A stretch of 64,000 nt of DNA from WTFV01 sp965203525 (lineage in GTDB: Bacteria; Acidobacteriota; Vicinamibacteria; Vicinamibacterales; UBA8438), in the NCBI GenBank assembly GCA_965203525.1, contig OZ241898.1, positions 3,038,001 to 3,102,000 on the forward strand, written 5' to 3'. Shown here piece by piece: positions 25,134 through 34,408 of this stretch. Below the pieces are notes generated by a model that saw nothing but the letters and a program-made list of their open reading frames with translations, ran no database searches and was not told where the DNA came from. The position numbers and the translations under genes were made by a program. Positions within the stretch are counted from its first letter, which is position 1. Every line of letters begins with the position of its first letter.

Positions 25134-27329
25134 CTACGCCCCTGCGACGAGCCGACTGTAGGGACCCGCGACCGCCTTCATCTCGTCGTGCGTCCCGCGT
25201 TGCACGACCCGCCCGCGATCCAGCACGACGATCTCGTCGCAGTCCCGGATCGTGCTCAACCGGTGGGCCACTATGAGGCAGGTGCAGCCCCGTCGGCGCA
25301 GGTTGTCGTCGATCAGCGCCTCGGTCGTCGGATCCAGCGCGCTGGTCGCTTCGTCGAGCACCAGCAGGGCGGGATTCGTGACCAGCGCACGGGCGATCTC
25401 CAGCCGCTGGCGCTGGCCGCCGCTGAAGTTGCGGCCGCCCTCCTCGACGATGCCGTGGTAGTGACCGGGGCGGGCCGAAATCTCGTCGTGGATGCAGGCG
25501 TCGCTCGCCGCGCGCACCATGTCCGCTTCCTCTATCGTGGCGTCCCACAAGGTCAGGTTGTCGCAGACGGAACCCTCGAAGAGAAACACCTCCTGGTCGA
25601 CCACGGAAAAGGAGGTCGTCGTCAGCCGGCGCGGCAGGTTCCGGCGCGGGCGTCCGTCGAACAGCACCTCGCCGCTCCACGGCTCGTACAGACCGCAGAC
25701 CAGTCTGGCGATCGTGGACTTGCCGCAGCCGGATCCGCCCACCAGCGCGACCCGGCTGCCGGGACGCAGCGACAGGCTGAAGTTCTCGATCAGAGGCGGA
25801 TCGACCGGGCTGTAGCCGAAGGTGACGTCGCGCAGCTCCAGATAGCCCGAGAGCTGCGCCGGAAACGAAGTCGAGTCGGCGTCTTCGCCGAACGTCGCCG
25901 CGGGGTCCGCGGGCGCCGACAACACGTCGTCGAGCCTGGCGAGGTCTCCCTTCACCTCCTGCAGCGTGCTGCCCAGATCGACCATCCTGTTCACCGGCGT
26001 GATGAACCCCGCCATGAGCGCCTGGAAGGCGACCAGCATCCCCATGCTGACCGTCCCGTCCATCACCCGCATGCCGCCGATGCCGAGAATCAGCGCGGTG
26101 CTGACCGGCGTGAGGAGACGCGGCACGGCGGACAGGATCTCGGCTTGCGCCTTCAGACGCTGCTCCGTGCCGACCGCCTTGGCCTGGTAGCCCGACCAGC
26201 GGGCGAAGAAATCGGATTCGGCGCCCATCGCCTTGAGCGTCTCGATGCCCTGCAGGCCGGCCATCGCCGTCCCGATCAGGCGTCCCTGGTCGTGCAGGAA
26301 CTGCTGGTTCAGGTGCGCCCGCTTCGCGGAGAAGTACTTGAGCGCGGCGGCGTTGAGCCCTGCCGTCGAGAGCGCGACGATGCTCAGCACGGGGTCGTAC
26401 CTCCACATGAAGCCGGCGTAGAAGACCGCCATGCACGTGCTGACGAACGACGTCGCCAGCTCGCCCGACAACAGATGCGCGATCCGATCGTTGATGGCTA
26501 CGCGGGAACCGACGTCCCCGGCGAAGCGCTGCGTGAAGAACCGCATCGGCAGGTGCAGGACGTGCCACAGGAACCGGCTCGACGTCGTCACCGCGAACCT
26601 GGTCTCCAGTCGGAGCAGATGGCGGTGCTGCAGCCACGTCAACACGCCGAGCACCGCGACGGTCACCCCCATCGCCAGAAAAAGCGGCTTCACCAGATCC
26701 GCCGCCCGCCGTACCAGCACGTCGTCCACGAACACGCGGGAGAAGGCCGGCACGACCAGACCGGGCACGACCAGCAGGAGGCCGGCTCCGACCACGTACC
26801 CCAGCGCCGGGTACGACCGCGCCAACCGGGAACGCAGGGCGGCCGGGAGCCGCTGCCGCACCCCGCCGCGCTCGAAATCGCGGGCCGGCTCGAAAGTCAG
26901 CACGACGCCGGTGAACGCCTCGTCGAATTCGCGGCAGGACACGACCCGCGGTCCGGCCGCCGGGTCGTTGAGGAAGACGCGATCGCCGCGGAACCCCTCG
27001 AGCACCACGAAGTGGTTGAAATTCCAGTGGACCACCATGGGCAACGGCAGGTCCGCCAGCGCCGCCGGCTCCCGCCGGAAGCCGCGAGCGACCAGTCCAT
27101 AACGCCGCGCCCCCTTCAGCAGGTTGCTCGCCTTGCTGCCGTCGCGCGAGACGCCGCACGCCACGCGCAGCTCTTCGAGCGGCACGAACCGACCGAAACA
27201 GGCCAGCACCATGGCCAGCGCCGCCGCCCCGCATTCGACCGCCTCCATCTGCAGCACCGTCGGCACCCGGACGCGGCGCTTTCGCGAACGGTGCGGCAGC
27301 ATGCGCCGCATCATCTTCGGCATCTCCAT
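25134..27329 (-). CDS. NHLM-system peptidase-containing ABC exporter
   Basis: The 731-aa protein has an N-terminal C39 peptidase with catalytic Cys33 (QMEAVECGAAAL), His106 (NHFVVLEG) and Asp122 (LNDPAAG). Membrane domain and ATPase domain follow (Walker A GGSGCGKST, signature NFSGGQRQR, Walker B LLVLDEATSALD). It is expected to cleave leaders after Gly-Gly and export the core peptide across the inner membrane. Start ATG 27329 follows the stop of the adaptor gene by two bases. The family is NHLM_micro_ABC1. The Gly-Gly motifs in the two precursor-like peptides at 30860 and 36090 are its likely cleavage sites. Confidence 0.93.
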   Translation of the reverse strand: MEMPKMMRRMLPHRSRKRRVRVPTVLQMEAVECGAAALAMVLACFGRFVPLEELRVACGVSRDGSKASNLLKGARRYGLVARGFRREPAALADLPLPMVVHWNFNHFVVLEGFRGDRVFLNDPAAGPRVVSCREFDEAFTGVVLTFEPARDFERGGVRQRLPAALRSRLARSYPALGYVVGAGLLLVVPGLVVPAFSRVFVDDVLVRRAADLVKPLFLAMGVTVAVLGVLTWLQHRHLLRLETRFAVTTSSRFLWHVLHLPMRFFTQRFAGDVGSRVAINDRIAHLLSGELATSFVSTCMAVFYAGFMWRYDPVLSIVALSTAGLNAAALKYFSAKRAHLNQQFLHDQGRLIGTAMAGLQGIETLKAMGAESDFFARWSGYQAKAVGTEQRLKAQAEILSAVPRLLTPVSTALILGIGGMRVMDGTVSMGMLVAFQALMAGFITPVNRMVDLGSTLQEVKGDLARLDDVLSAPADPAATFGEDADSTSFPAQLSGYLELRDVTFGYSPVDPPLIENFSLSLRPGSRVALVGGSGCGKSTIARLVCGLYEPWSGEVLFDGRPRRNLPRRLTTTSFSVVDQEVFLFEGSVCDNLTLWDATIEEADMVRAASDACIHDEISARPGHYHGIVEEGGRNFSGGQRQRLEIARALVTNPALLVLDEATSALDPTTEALIDDNLRRRGCTCLIVAHRLSTIRDCDEIVVLDRGRVVQRGTHDEMKAVAGPYSRLVAGA

Positions 27330-27331
27330 GG

Positions 27332-28594
27332 CTACACGCCGAACTGCTCGCGCAGAATGGGAATCACCATCTCGACGGGCCGGCGTCGTTCGACAGTGAT
27401 GCGGGCGACGCACAACGTCCCGGTGAGGATCTCCAGGGGCGGGCCGGCCGCGGAAGACCACCTGTAGCCGCTGACCGTCGCAGGATCCAGTTGCAGGTCC
27501 GCCCGTATCTCATACGGCGCATCGCCTCGTGAAAGCGCGGTGACGAGTTCCGGGTTGCGCAGGGTGCGCTGGATGGCTCGCGACGTCGTCGGAAAATCCG
27601 ACACGTACGTCACGGTCCCGATCATGTAGCCGTGCTCCTCCGGGGCCACCGAAGCCGGCGCGATCCGCACTTCCATGCCCGCGTGAATCCGCTTGCCGTG
27701 CGCGGACGGGACGTAGATGACGGCCTCCAGTCCCTTGACGGTCCGTCCGGTCCGGTCCAGACGGAGCAACGGCTGCCCCGGCGCGACCACGTCGCCCCTC
27801 TCGGCGATGATCTCGATGATGCGGCCGGTGAAGGTCGACACGATCTCCGACATGTCCTTCATCTCGCGTTCGAGCTGCTCCAGCTCCACCCTGGCCATGA
27901 CGACCTGATGCTCGCTCGTCTGCAAGGTCCGCGCGTTCCGGGCCTCCATCGCCAGCCGTTCGAGACGCAGATCCGCCAACTGCTGCCGATTCGCCCGCAG
28001 CCGTTCCTCGGTCGCATGCATCTGCTGCCGGCTGTCGAGCACGGTCTGCCTCGTGAGCCGCCCCTGGTCGACGAGTCGCTGTTGCGCCGCGATCTTCTCC
28101 CGCTGCCAGCGCAGGCGGTCCACCGCGGCCGCGATGGACTGCTCCAGCCCGTCACGCCGACGGCCCAGTTGGGCGAGCTGCAGAGCGACCTCGTCCTCCG
28201 CATGCGTCGTCGCCAGATGATGCGCGGCGCGGAGGTTGTCCAGGGAGAGACGAACCTGGCGGATCCGGTTGAGGACTTCCGGCTGTGCGACGCGTGCGAC
28301 GACCTGCCCCTCGCGAACCACGTCGCCGACGTGGACCGCCACGTCGGTTATGCGCCCGCCGGCCGCCGCCGCGATTTCGAGCACGCCGCCGCTCTTGAGA
28401 AGAATGCCCTGGCCGGCGACCCTGGAGGGGATGCTCCCTTCGAACCCCCAAAGAACCGCCGACCCCACCAGGAAACCGAGCGCGACCAGGGCAATCCATC
28501 CACGCAGCCGCGTCACCTGCAGCAGCTTGTCGAGCTGCTCGGGCGATGCGAGCCGATCGAGTGACGCTTTCCGAAACACACCGTTGCCCTTCAT
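27332..28594 (-). CDS. NHLM-system HlyD-type membrane fusion protein
   Basis: The 420-aa periplasmic adaptor has one N-terminal membrane helix (about residues 30-50, GWIALVALGFLVGSAVLWGF), a lipoyl-like half motif (GRITDVAVHVGDVVREGQVV), a long coiled-coil hairpin (about 110-270) and the returning beta domain with GDVVAPGQPLLRL. It links the inner-membrane ABC exporter to the TolC-type channel encoded just upstream. The start codon overlaps the stop of that gene (ATGA). It matches the NHLM bacteriocin-system secretion protein family. Confidence 0.92.
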   Translation of the reverse strand: MKGNGVFRKASLDRLASPEQLDKLLQVTRLRGWIALVALGFLVGSAVLWGFEGSIPSRVAGQGILLKSGGVLEIAAAAGGRITDVAVHVGDVVREGQVVARVAQPEVLNRIRQVRLSLDNLRAAHHLATTHAEDEVALQLAQLGRRRDGLEQSIAAAVDRLRWQREKIAAQQRLVDQGRLTRQTVLDSRQQMHATEERLRANRQQLADLRLERLAMEARNARTLQTSEHQVVMARVELEQLEREMKDMSEIVSTFTGRIIEIIAERGDVVAPGQPLLRLDRTGRTVKGLEAVIYVPSAHGKRIHAGMEVRIAPASVAPEEHGYMIGTVTYVSDFPTTSRAIQRTLRNPELVTALSRGDAPYEIRADLQLDPATVSGYRWSSAAGPPLEILTGTLCVARITVERRRPVEMVIPILREQFGV

Positions 28595-30129
28595 GGCGTA
28601 CGCTCCTCGAAAACGAACGAAGTCATCCGGTCGGCGTCCGCCGCGGCGCCGCCGTCGCCCCCGAGCAGAGCGCCGGTCTCGAATCGAAGTCTCACGAGCG
28701 CCGCGGCGAAACGGAACCGCGCGCTCGTATGCCGCAGGCGGGCGTTCGTCAACGAGTCCTCCGCCAGAATGGCGTCGAACAGGGTCGCGAGTCCGAGCCG
28801 GAACTTCTCGTGCTCCGTGCGCACCGACCGCTCCGCCAGCCGCACCGCTTCTTCCGCCGCCAGCGCTTCCTGCGCCGCGTTGTCGAAGGCCTCGATTGCG
28901 ACGAGGACGTTCGCCTCGATCCGGCGGGCGAGATCGTCGGCAGCCACGGCGGCGGCCCGATGCGACGCCGCTCTGCCGAGCGCTCTTCCCCGGGCGGCGC
29001 GATCGGTGGCCACCGGCTCGTACTGGACCTGAACCAGGCCGTTCACCCCCCCGGCGCCCTGCGCGAACGAGGGGCCGGCGTCGGAAGCCGCGCCTCGCAG
29101 GACGCCCACGTATCCGACGCGCGTCACGACGTCCCAGCGCGGGCGCAGGTCCCGGAGGGATCCTTCCCACGCCAGGCGGGCTCCGGCGCGCCGTGCTCGC
29201 AACGCGGCCAGGTCGCGGCGCGCCGCCAGTGCCGCGCGCACCGCCGCCGCGCGCGCCGCGGGGCCGCCGACGGACCCGTGATCGGCGGCCGTATCGGGGA
29301 ACCGGGTCAACGGCGGGCCGAGCGTCGGGATGCTCCCCGCCGTGAGGCCCATGGCGATCCCGAGGGAGTACTTCGCGTCGAGCAGCGCTTGCCGGGCCGC
29401 GGTGACCACGGTCTGTTTTTGCGCCCGATTGCTCGCCATCAGGTCCAGGTCGGACCGGGGACGTTCGTCCGCCCGTATCAGGATCTCCGTCTCCTCCACC
29501 AGACGCCGCGCCCGGTCCGCCGACTCGACGTACGCCCGCAGGCGCTCGTGCGCCGCGAGGTAGTGCCAGTACGCGAGCACGGCGTCGTGAACGACCCGCG
29601 CGGCGACGTGATCGCGTTCGAGCCGGCTGGCGGCCAGGGACTCCCGGGCGGCGCGATCCGCGCCGACCGCCGCGCTTCCGCCCCGCCCTCCGGCGAGGGG
29701 AATGCGTACGGAAACCAGGGAGTTGACCTGACTGGTCTCCAATCCGCCGACGCCGCTCCGCACGCGGGCCAGCGACAGTTCCGAGGCCACCACCAGCCCC
29801 GACCGGAAGCTCTTGGCCGCCGAGGTCCGCGACTCGAGGGTCTCCGTCACCAAGACGTCGTTGCGCGCGCTCGCCAGGGGCAGCCTGTCCCGCGCCTGCT
29901 GCAGCGACGTGCGAACGTCGAGATCGAAGGGGCTCGCCGCCAGGAGACGCGCACCGGCCTCGGCATCGACGGCGAGACGCCCCCGTTCGACGTCCGGGCT
30001 CTCGGCCAGGACGGTCGACACCACGTCCTCGATCTCGACCCCGCCGGCGAACCGGGGCTGGGCGTGCGCCCCCGGCGTCAGCGCCAGCGCTTCGGCCAGT
30101 GTCACGACTGCAACGAGGTTCGCTCGCAT
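28591..30129 (-). CDS. TolC-family outer membrane efflux protein
   Basis: The 512-aa protein has a signal peptide (MRANLVAVVTLAEALALTPGAHA) and two homologous halves with long amphipathic helices, including LASARNDVLVTETLES and EKFRLGLATLFDAILAEDSL. The latter is the usual TolC turn preceding the second coiled coil. It would form the outer-membrane duct of a type I-like export machine for the peptide product. It is the first gene of the minus-strand operon, so its upstream region is shared with the precursor gene at 30860. Confidence 0.88.
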   Translation of the reverse strand: MRANLVAVVTLAEALALTPGAHAQPRFAGGVEIEDVVSTVLAESPDVERGRLAVDAEAGARLLAASPFDLDVRTSLQQARDRLPLASARNDVLVTETLESRTSAAKSFRSGLVVASELSLARVRSGVGGLETSQVNSLVSVRIPLAGGRGGSAAVGADRAARESLAASRLERDHVAARVVHDAVLAYWHYLAAHERLRAYVESADRARRLVEETEILIRADERPRSDLDLMASNRAQKQTVVTAARQALLDAKYSLGIAMGLTAGSIPTLGPPLTRFPDTAADHGSVGGPAARAAAVRAALAARRDLAALRARRAGARLAWEGSLRDLRPRWDVVTRVGYVGVLRGAASDAGPSFAQGAGGVNGLVQVQYEPVATDRAARGRALGRAASHRAAAVAADDLARRIEANVLVAIEAFDNAAQEALAAEEAVRLAERSVRTEHEKFRLGLATLFDAILAEDSLTNARLRHTSARFRFAAALVRLRFETGALLGGDGGAAADADRMTSFVFEERTP

Positions 30130-30859
30130 GGGCTCCCGTTCGGATTGCCGCGCCCGGTGCGGTTCCGGCGCGTGTCCGGGACGCAATACAAACCACGTGC
30201 CAGATGCGAGGCGCTGCGGCCGCGCGCGGCTTCCGGGTCGGACGCGAGCGGCCACCGGTGGCGAACCCCCCGACGGAGGCGGCGCGGAGCGGCCGAATCG
30301 GATCCCCGCCGCGCGATCGTCTCGCTGTCCCCACAGGAGCAGGGCCCGGGGTCGCACCTGCCGGACGGGGGCAACCACGGGTGACACAGGCACCGGTCGC
30401 CCGGAGCTTCTCGCCGCGGGCCCGTTGCCAGCGTCATCGCCGGCAGTCCGGCCGGAGGCTGCCACCACGCACCGGTTCCCGCGGGCCGTCCCTGACGCCC
30501 CGGCCGTTTGCGGTTCGGTGGCGCGCCCCCCGCGGGCCGTTTCACGCGCGTCCGCTTGCGGTCTCGTGGATTCCACCCGCCGCCGGTTGCGGCGTGGAAG
30601 ACAACCGGGCTTGACGAAGCGGACCCGGAGATTCAGCCCACGCCGCCCGTGCCGTCCGACGTCCCCGGAACGACCGCGCGCGTGGACGAACGCCGCCGGG
30701 CGACGGAACGGCACGCCGCCCGTGCCGTCCGACGTCCCCGGAACGACCGGGCGTGACCGGCGCCTTCATGCATGGCACGCGGCTTGCTTCTGGAAACCGC
30801 GTCCTGAGACGCGGCGAGCGCGTCTCGTCACTCAATCGCACGACGGAGGAGGAAACAGA
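30130..30859. promoter_or_regulatory. Long divergent intergenic region between export operon and precursor operon
   Basis: The 730-bp stretch carries no convincing gene and separates two divergently transcribed operons, so it must hold both promoters. It contains a 38-bp perfect direct repeat (30639-30676 and 30712-30749, offset 73 bp) located 110-220 bp before the precursor start. A strong GGAGGAGG ribosome-binding site lies at 30845-30852. No reliable -35/-10 pair could be assigned at this GC content. Confidence 0.6.
30639..30749 (+). repeat. 38-bp perfect direct repeat upstream of the lanthipeptide precursor
   Basis: Two identical 38-bp copies start with cacgccgcccgtgccgtccg and end with ggaacgaccg; they are 73 bp apart start to start. 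They could be operator half-sites for a regulator of the peptide operon, or another instance of the short tandem duplications common in this window. No regulator gene is adjacent. Confidence 0.8.
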
Positions 30860-31162
30860 ATGTTGAGCAACAACGACCAGACGAGAGTGCAGGAGATCCT
30901 GGCGCGCAGCGCCGTGGACGGCGAGTTTCGCGCCGGACTGCTGACCGATCCGCGGAACGCCCTGGAGAAGGCGACCGGCAAGCAGCTTCCCGAGAACCTG
31001 CGCGTCAAGTTCATCGAGAAGGACACCGACTGCGACGCGATGTTCGTCCTGCCGGATCCGGTCTCCCCCGACGAGCTGACCCCCGAACAGCTCGAGTCGG
31101 TCGCCGGCGGCTGCATCAGCATCGAGATCGGTGACGTCACGATCTGCTGGGAATCGGCGTAG
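30860..31162 (+). CDS. NHLP-leader ribosomal peptide precursor (class II lanthipeptide candidate)
   Basis: The 100-aa peptide has a nitrile-hydratase-alpha-like leader (ILARSAVDGEFRAGLLTDP, then LEKATGKQLPENLRVKFIEK), the ELTPEQLESVAGG recognition and cleavage motif, and a 16-residue core, CISIEIGDVTICWESA. The core has Cys1, Ser3, Thr10, Cys12 and Ser15, allowing at most two thioether rings. It is acidic and lacks basic residues. The start is preceded by GGAGGAGG at ideal spacing. The LanM gene follows 28 bp later. The leader is expected to be removed by the C39 exporter after Gly-Gly. An additional Cys occurs in the leader (KDTDCDAMF), which is unusual. Confidence 0.92.
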   Translation: MLSNNDQTRVQEILARSAVDGEFRAGLLTDPRNALEKATGKQLPENLRVKFIEKDTDCDAMFVLPDPVSPDELTPEQLESVAGGCISIEIGDVTICWESA

Positions 31163-31190
31163 CGCTTCCCGGACGAGTGCAGGTGCAGCC

Positions 31191-34100
31191 ATGGCGTTCC
31201 GACCGCGTGACCTGCGCTGGATGGTGGAGGAATCGATGACGCTGTCGGAGCGCCTCGGCGGCGCCGTCGTTCCCGGCGGTTCCGGACACTCTTCCGGAAC
31301 CGCCGGGGAACGTCTGCGCAAGTGGCGTGACCGCGTTGCGAACGGCGACGCGGCGCGGTTCGAACGGCGCCTGCGCTGGGACGGGCTCGACGTCGAGTCC
31401 GCGCTTCGGCTGCTGGGCCCGGTACGCCTCAAGGATCCCTACCCGCTGCCGGACTGGATCGGGCTGCTCGAAGCGGCCGGCACCGCGACCGGAGTCGATA
31501 CGCCGTTCGACCGCGCGGTCGCGCCCCGGGACGTCTTCGACCCGCATGCCCCGCTACCGTTCGAAGATCTGCTGTGGCGATTGATACCGGTGGCGGGGCG
31601 CCGCCTGCTGACCCGGCTCGGAGGGCGTCGCGGCCGGCTCGCGCGCGGCGCGCTCGTCGATCTCGCGCGCGGCCTTCTCGGCCGGGTGTGCAGGACGGCG
31701 GCCCGGACGCTGTGCGCCGAGTTCGACGTCTTCCGCGCCCTTCGTCCGGGACGCCTCGCGCTTTACCCGGGCGAGTCGTCGAATCCCGGACGGCAGCTCT
31801 ACCGCGATTTCGTTCGCGACGTGGACGGGGACGGCTGGCCGGCCTGGCTGTTGCGGTATCCGATGCTGGGCCGGCTGCTGGCCACCTGCTGCCGGCAGTG
31901 GATCCGTGCGGCCGTCGCACTGGTCCGGCGCCTGGACCGTGACGAGGACGCTCTGCGCGCCACCTTCGGCATCAGGGATCGCCCGCTGGAGATCGCAGGG
32001 GTGACGCCCGATCTGTCCGACCCGCATCGGGACGGCCAGACGGTGTGGGCAATCAGATTCGGTTCCGGAGCCAGGCTCGTGTACAAACCGCGGCGGCTCG
32101 CTCTCGATCGGCACTTCGTGGACCTGCTGGATCGGCTCGCCGACACGCGCCGCGACCTCACGCTCAAACGGCCGAAGCTGCTCGATCGCGGCGACTACGG
32201 GTGGGTCGAGTGGATAGACGCGGCACCGTGCCCCGACCCGGCCTCCGTCGAGCGGTTCTACCGCCGGGCCGGCATGCTGACGTGCCTTGCTTACGTGCTC
32301 GGCGCCTCCGACCTCCACGCGGGCAACATAATCGCCTCCGGCGACCAGCCGGTCCCGATCGACCTCGAATGCCTGACGGGAGCGCCTCTTGCCTCCCCCG
32401 CGCGCGACGCCGCCGAGCCGGCACTCGGCGCGTCACTGCCCGGCAGCGTGTTCCGTACCGGCCTGTTGCCCGTGGCCAGACGCGGCGCCGACGGCGTGTT
32501 CCGCATCGCCGGCGGCCTGGCCGACCCGAACCGCCGCCAGGCGGACGGACGTTCCGTCACGAACGCAAACACCGACTGGATGGCGTGGCGAGGCGGTGTC
32601 GCCCACCGCGAACCGGAAACGAACGTACCGCTGCTCGACGGCCGCCCGCGGAGCGCCTCGGCGCACGTGGAGCCGCTGGCCGACGGATTCCGGCTGATGT
32701 ACCGGACGCTCAGCCGCAACAAGGAGCGGCTCCGGGCCACCGAGGCGGTCCGCGGGCTGGAGAACGAGGAATTCCGGGTCCTGATCCGTGACACGCGCAG
32801 CTACGTTTCTCTTCTCGAGGATGCGCTGAGCCCGCGGCACGTGACGTCGGGCCCCGACTGGAGCATTGCGCTGGACGCCCTGGTGGCGCCGGCTCTGACC
32901 GCGGACGAGCGCCCGCGCTGCTGGGCTACGCGAACCGCGGAACGGGTCGAGCTCGAACGGCTGGACGTTCCCCTGTTCGTCGGCCGCCTGGACCACCCGG
33001 TCCTCCGATCGCCTCTGGAAATACGGCTCGACGAGCAACTCGACCGGACGGCCTGCGCGGTCTCGACCCGTCTCGGCCTGCTGAACGCCGATGACCTGGA
33101 ACGACAGCTCCATCTGCTGCGGACGTCCTTCGCAATCGCGTGCGTCAAGCGCCGCTACCGGGAACGGCGGGCGCGGGCGGCACGGCGGCGCGGCGGGACC
33201 CGGATACGGCGCCAGTCCCTGGTGGAAGTCCACTCCATCGTCGCTCTGCTGAAACGACTTGCGCTCGACGACGGAACCGCCGTCACGTGGCGCCAGCTCG
33301 GCGGGCCCTCCACCGGCGCGGCGAGGCTGGCCCCGGTCGGGATCGGCCTCTTCAGCGGAACGTCCGGCATCGCACTGTTCCTGACCACTGCCGCCCTGGT
33401 CACCGGCCGCCGCGACGCGCGCGAACTCGCCGCCCGGGTACTGGACCCGCTGTGCGCGCGGCTCGGCGACCGCACGTTCCCCTTCGATCTGGCCGCGGAC
33501 GTCGGAATCGGCGGTGCGGCCGGTCTCGGAGGACTGATTTACGCCCTGGTCCACGCCGGCCGGTCCCTCGGCCACCCGGGTTACCTCGCCGCGGCCCGCG
33601 CCGCGGCCGACGGCATCACCCGCGACGCCATCGGAGCCGACCGCGCGCTCGACGTCCTGTCCGGCGCGGCCGGCGCGCTGCTGGGGCTCCTCTCCCTGCA
33701 TCGGACGACCGGCGACCGGACTGCGCTGCGAATTGCCACCAGATGCGGCGAGCACATTCTCGACAGCCGTGCGGCCGACTCCGACACGGGCCTGCGGGCG
33801 TGGCGCACGCTGCACGACCGGATCACGACCGGCTTCGCGCACGGCGCGAGCGGAATCGGCTGCGCCCTGCGGCGACTCGCGAACGCCACCGGCAGGGACG
33901 TCTTCCGGGCGGCGGCGGAGGAAGGCTGGGCGGTCGAACGCCGGCGGCTCGCACGGCGGGGCGCCCCGGAACCGGAACGCCGTTCGACGACGCATGACCT
34001 GCCGCGCGCATGGCCCTGGTCGTGGTGCCACGGCGCGGCCGGCACGGGACTTGCCCGTCTCGACGCCCTCGACGACGGCGACGCGCGGTCCGACGTCGAG

Positions 34101-34403
34101 GCGGCGGTCAAGAACGCACCGAGCCGGGGAACCGCGGAAGCGGACGGCCTCTGCTGCGGACGAATGGGACGGGCGGACTTCCTGTTCTCGGCCGGTATCC
34201 GTCTCGGGCGCCGCGACCTGCGCGAAGCGGCGGAGAGCATCGGCCGGGACACGGTGGCAAGCGCTCTGGCGGCAGGGCGCTATCGCATCGGCACGGACGA
34301 AGGCTTTCGTCCCGGCCTCTTCCAGGGCGCGGCCGGAATCGGCTACCAGTTGTTGCGGCTGCAGGCGCCGAACGTCGTGCAATCCGTGTTGTCGTGGGAG
34401 TAG
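31191..34403 (+). CDS. lanM: Class II lanthipeptide synthetase (LanM)
   Basis: About 1070 residues. The N-terminal dehydratase has kinase-like motifs: VYKPRRLALDRHF, then GASDLHAGNIIASGDQPVPI followed by DLEC. The C-terminal LanC-like cyclase has TGFAHGASGIG, zinc ligands in SWCHGAAGTG (about C946-H947) and LCCGRMG (about C988-C989), and the ending FQGAAGIGYQLL. The enzyme phosphorylates and eliminates Ser/Thr and then adds Cys to form (methyl)lanthionine. All expected catalytic segments are present, so it should be active. ATG 31236, seven bases after GGAGGA, is an alternative start; ATG 31191 lacks a strong site. Confidence 0.93.
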   Translation: MAFRPRDLRWMVEESMTLSERLGGAVVPGGSGHSSGTAGERLRKWRDRVANGDAARFERRLRWDGLDVESALRLLGPVRLKDPYPLPDWIGLLEAAGTATGVDTPFDRAVAPRDVFDPHAPLPFEDLLWRLIPVAGRRLLTRLGGRRGRLARGALVDLARGLLGRVCRTAARTLCAEFDVFRALRPGRLALYPGESSNPGRQLYRDFVRDVDGDGWPAWLLRYPMLGRLLATCCRQWIRAAVALVRRLDRDEDALRATFGIRDRPLEIAGVTPDLSDPHRDGQTVWAIRFGSGARLVYKPRRLALDRHFVDLLDRLADTRRDLTLKRPKLLDRGDYGWVEWIDAAPCPDPASVERFYRRAGMLTCLAYVLGASDLHAGNIIASGDQPVPIDLECLTGAPLASPARDAAEPALGASLPGSVFRTGLLPVARRGADGVFRIAGGLADPNRRQADGRSVTNANTDWMAWRGGVAHREPETNVPLLDGRPRSASAHVEPLADGFRLMYRTLSRNKERLRATEAVRGLENEEFRVLIRDTRSYVSLLEDALSPRHVTSGPDWSIALDALVAPALTADERPRCWATRTAERVELERLDVPLFVGRLDHPVLRSPLEIRLDEQLDRTACAVSTRLGLLNADDLERQLHLLRTSFAIACVKRRYRERRARAARRRGGTRIRRQSLVEVHSIVALLKRLALDDGTAVTWRQLGGPSTGAARLAPVGIGLFSGTSGIALFLTTAALVTGRRDARELAARVLDPLCARLGDRTFPFDLAADVGIGGAAGLGGLIYALVHAGRSLGHPGYLAAARAAADGITRDAIGADRALDVLSGAAGALLGLLSLHRTTGDRTALRIATRCGEHILDSRAADSDTGLRAWRTLHDRITTGFAHGASGIGCALRRLANATGRDVFRAAAEEGWAVERRRLARRGAPEPERRSTTHDLPRAWPWSWCHGAAGTGLARLDALDDGDARSDVEAAVKNAPSRGTAEADGLCCGRMGRADFLFSAGIRLGRRDLREAAESIGRDTVASALAAGRYRIGTDEGFRPGLFQGAAGIGYQLLRLQAPNVVQSVLSWE

Positions 34404-34408
34404 CACGC

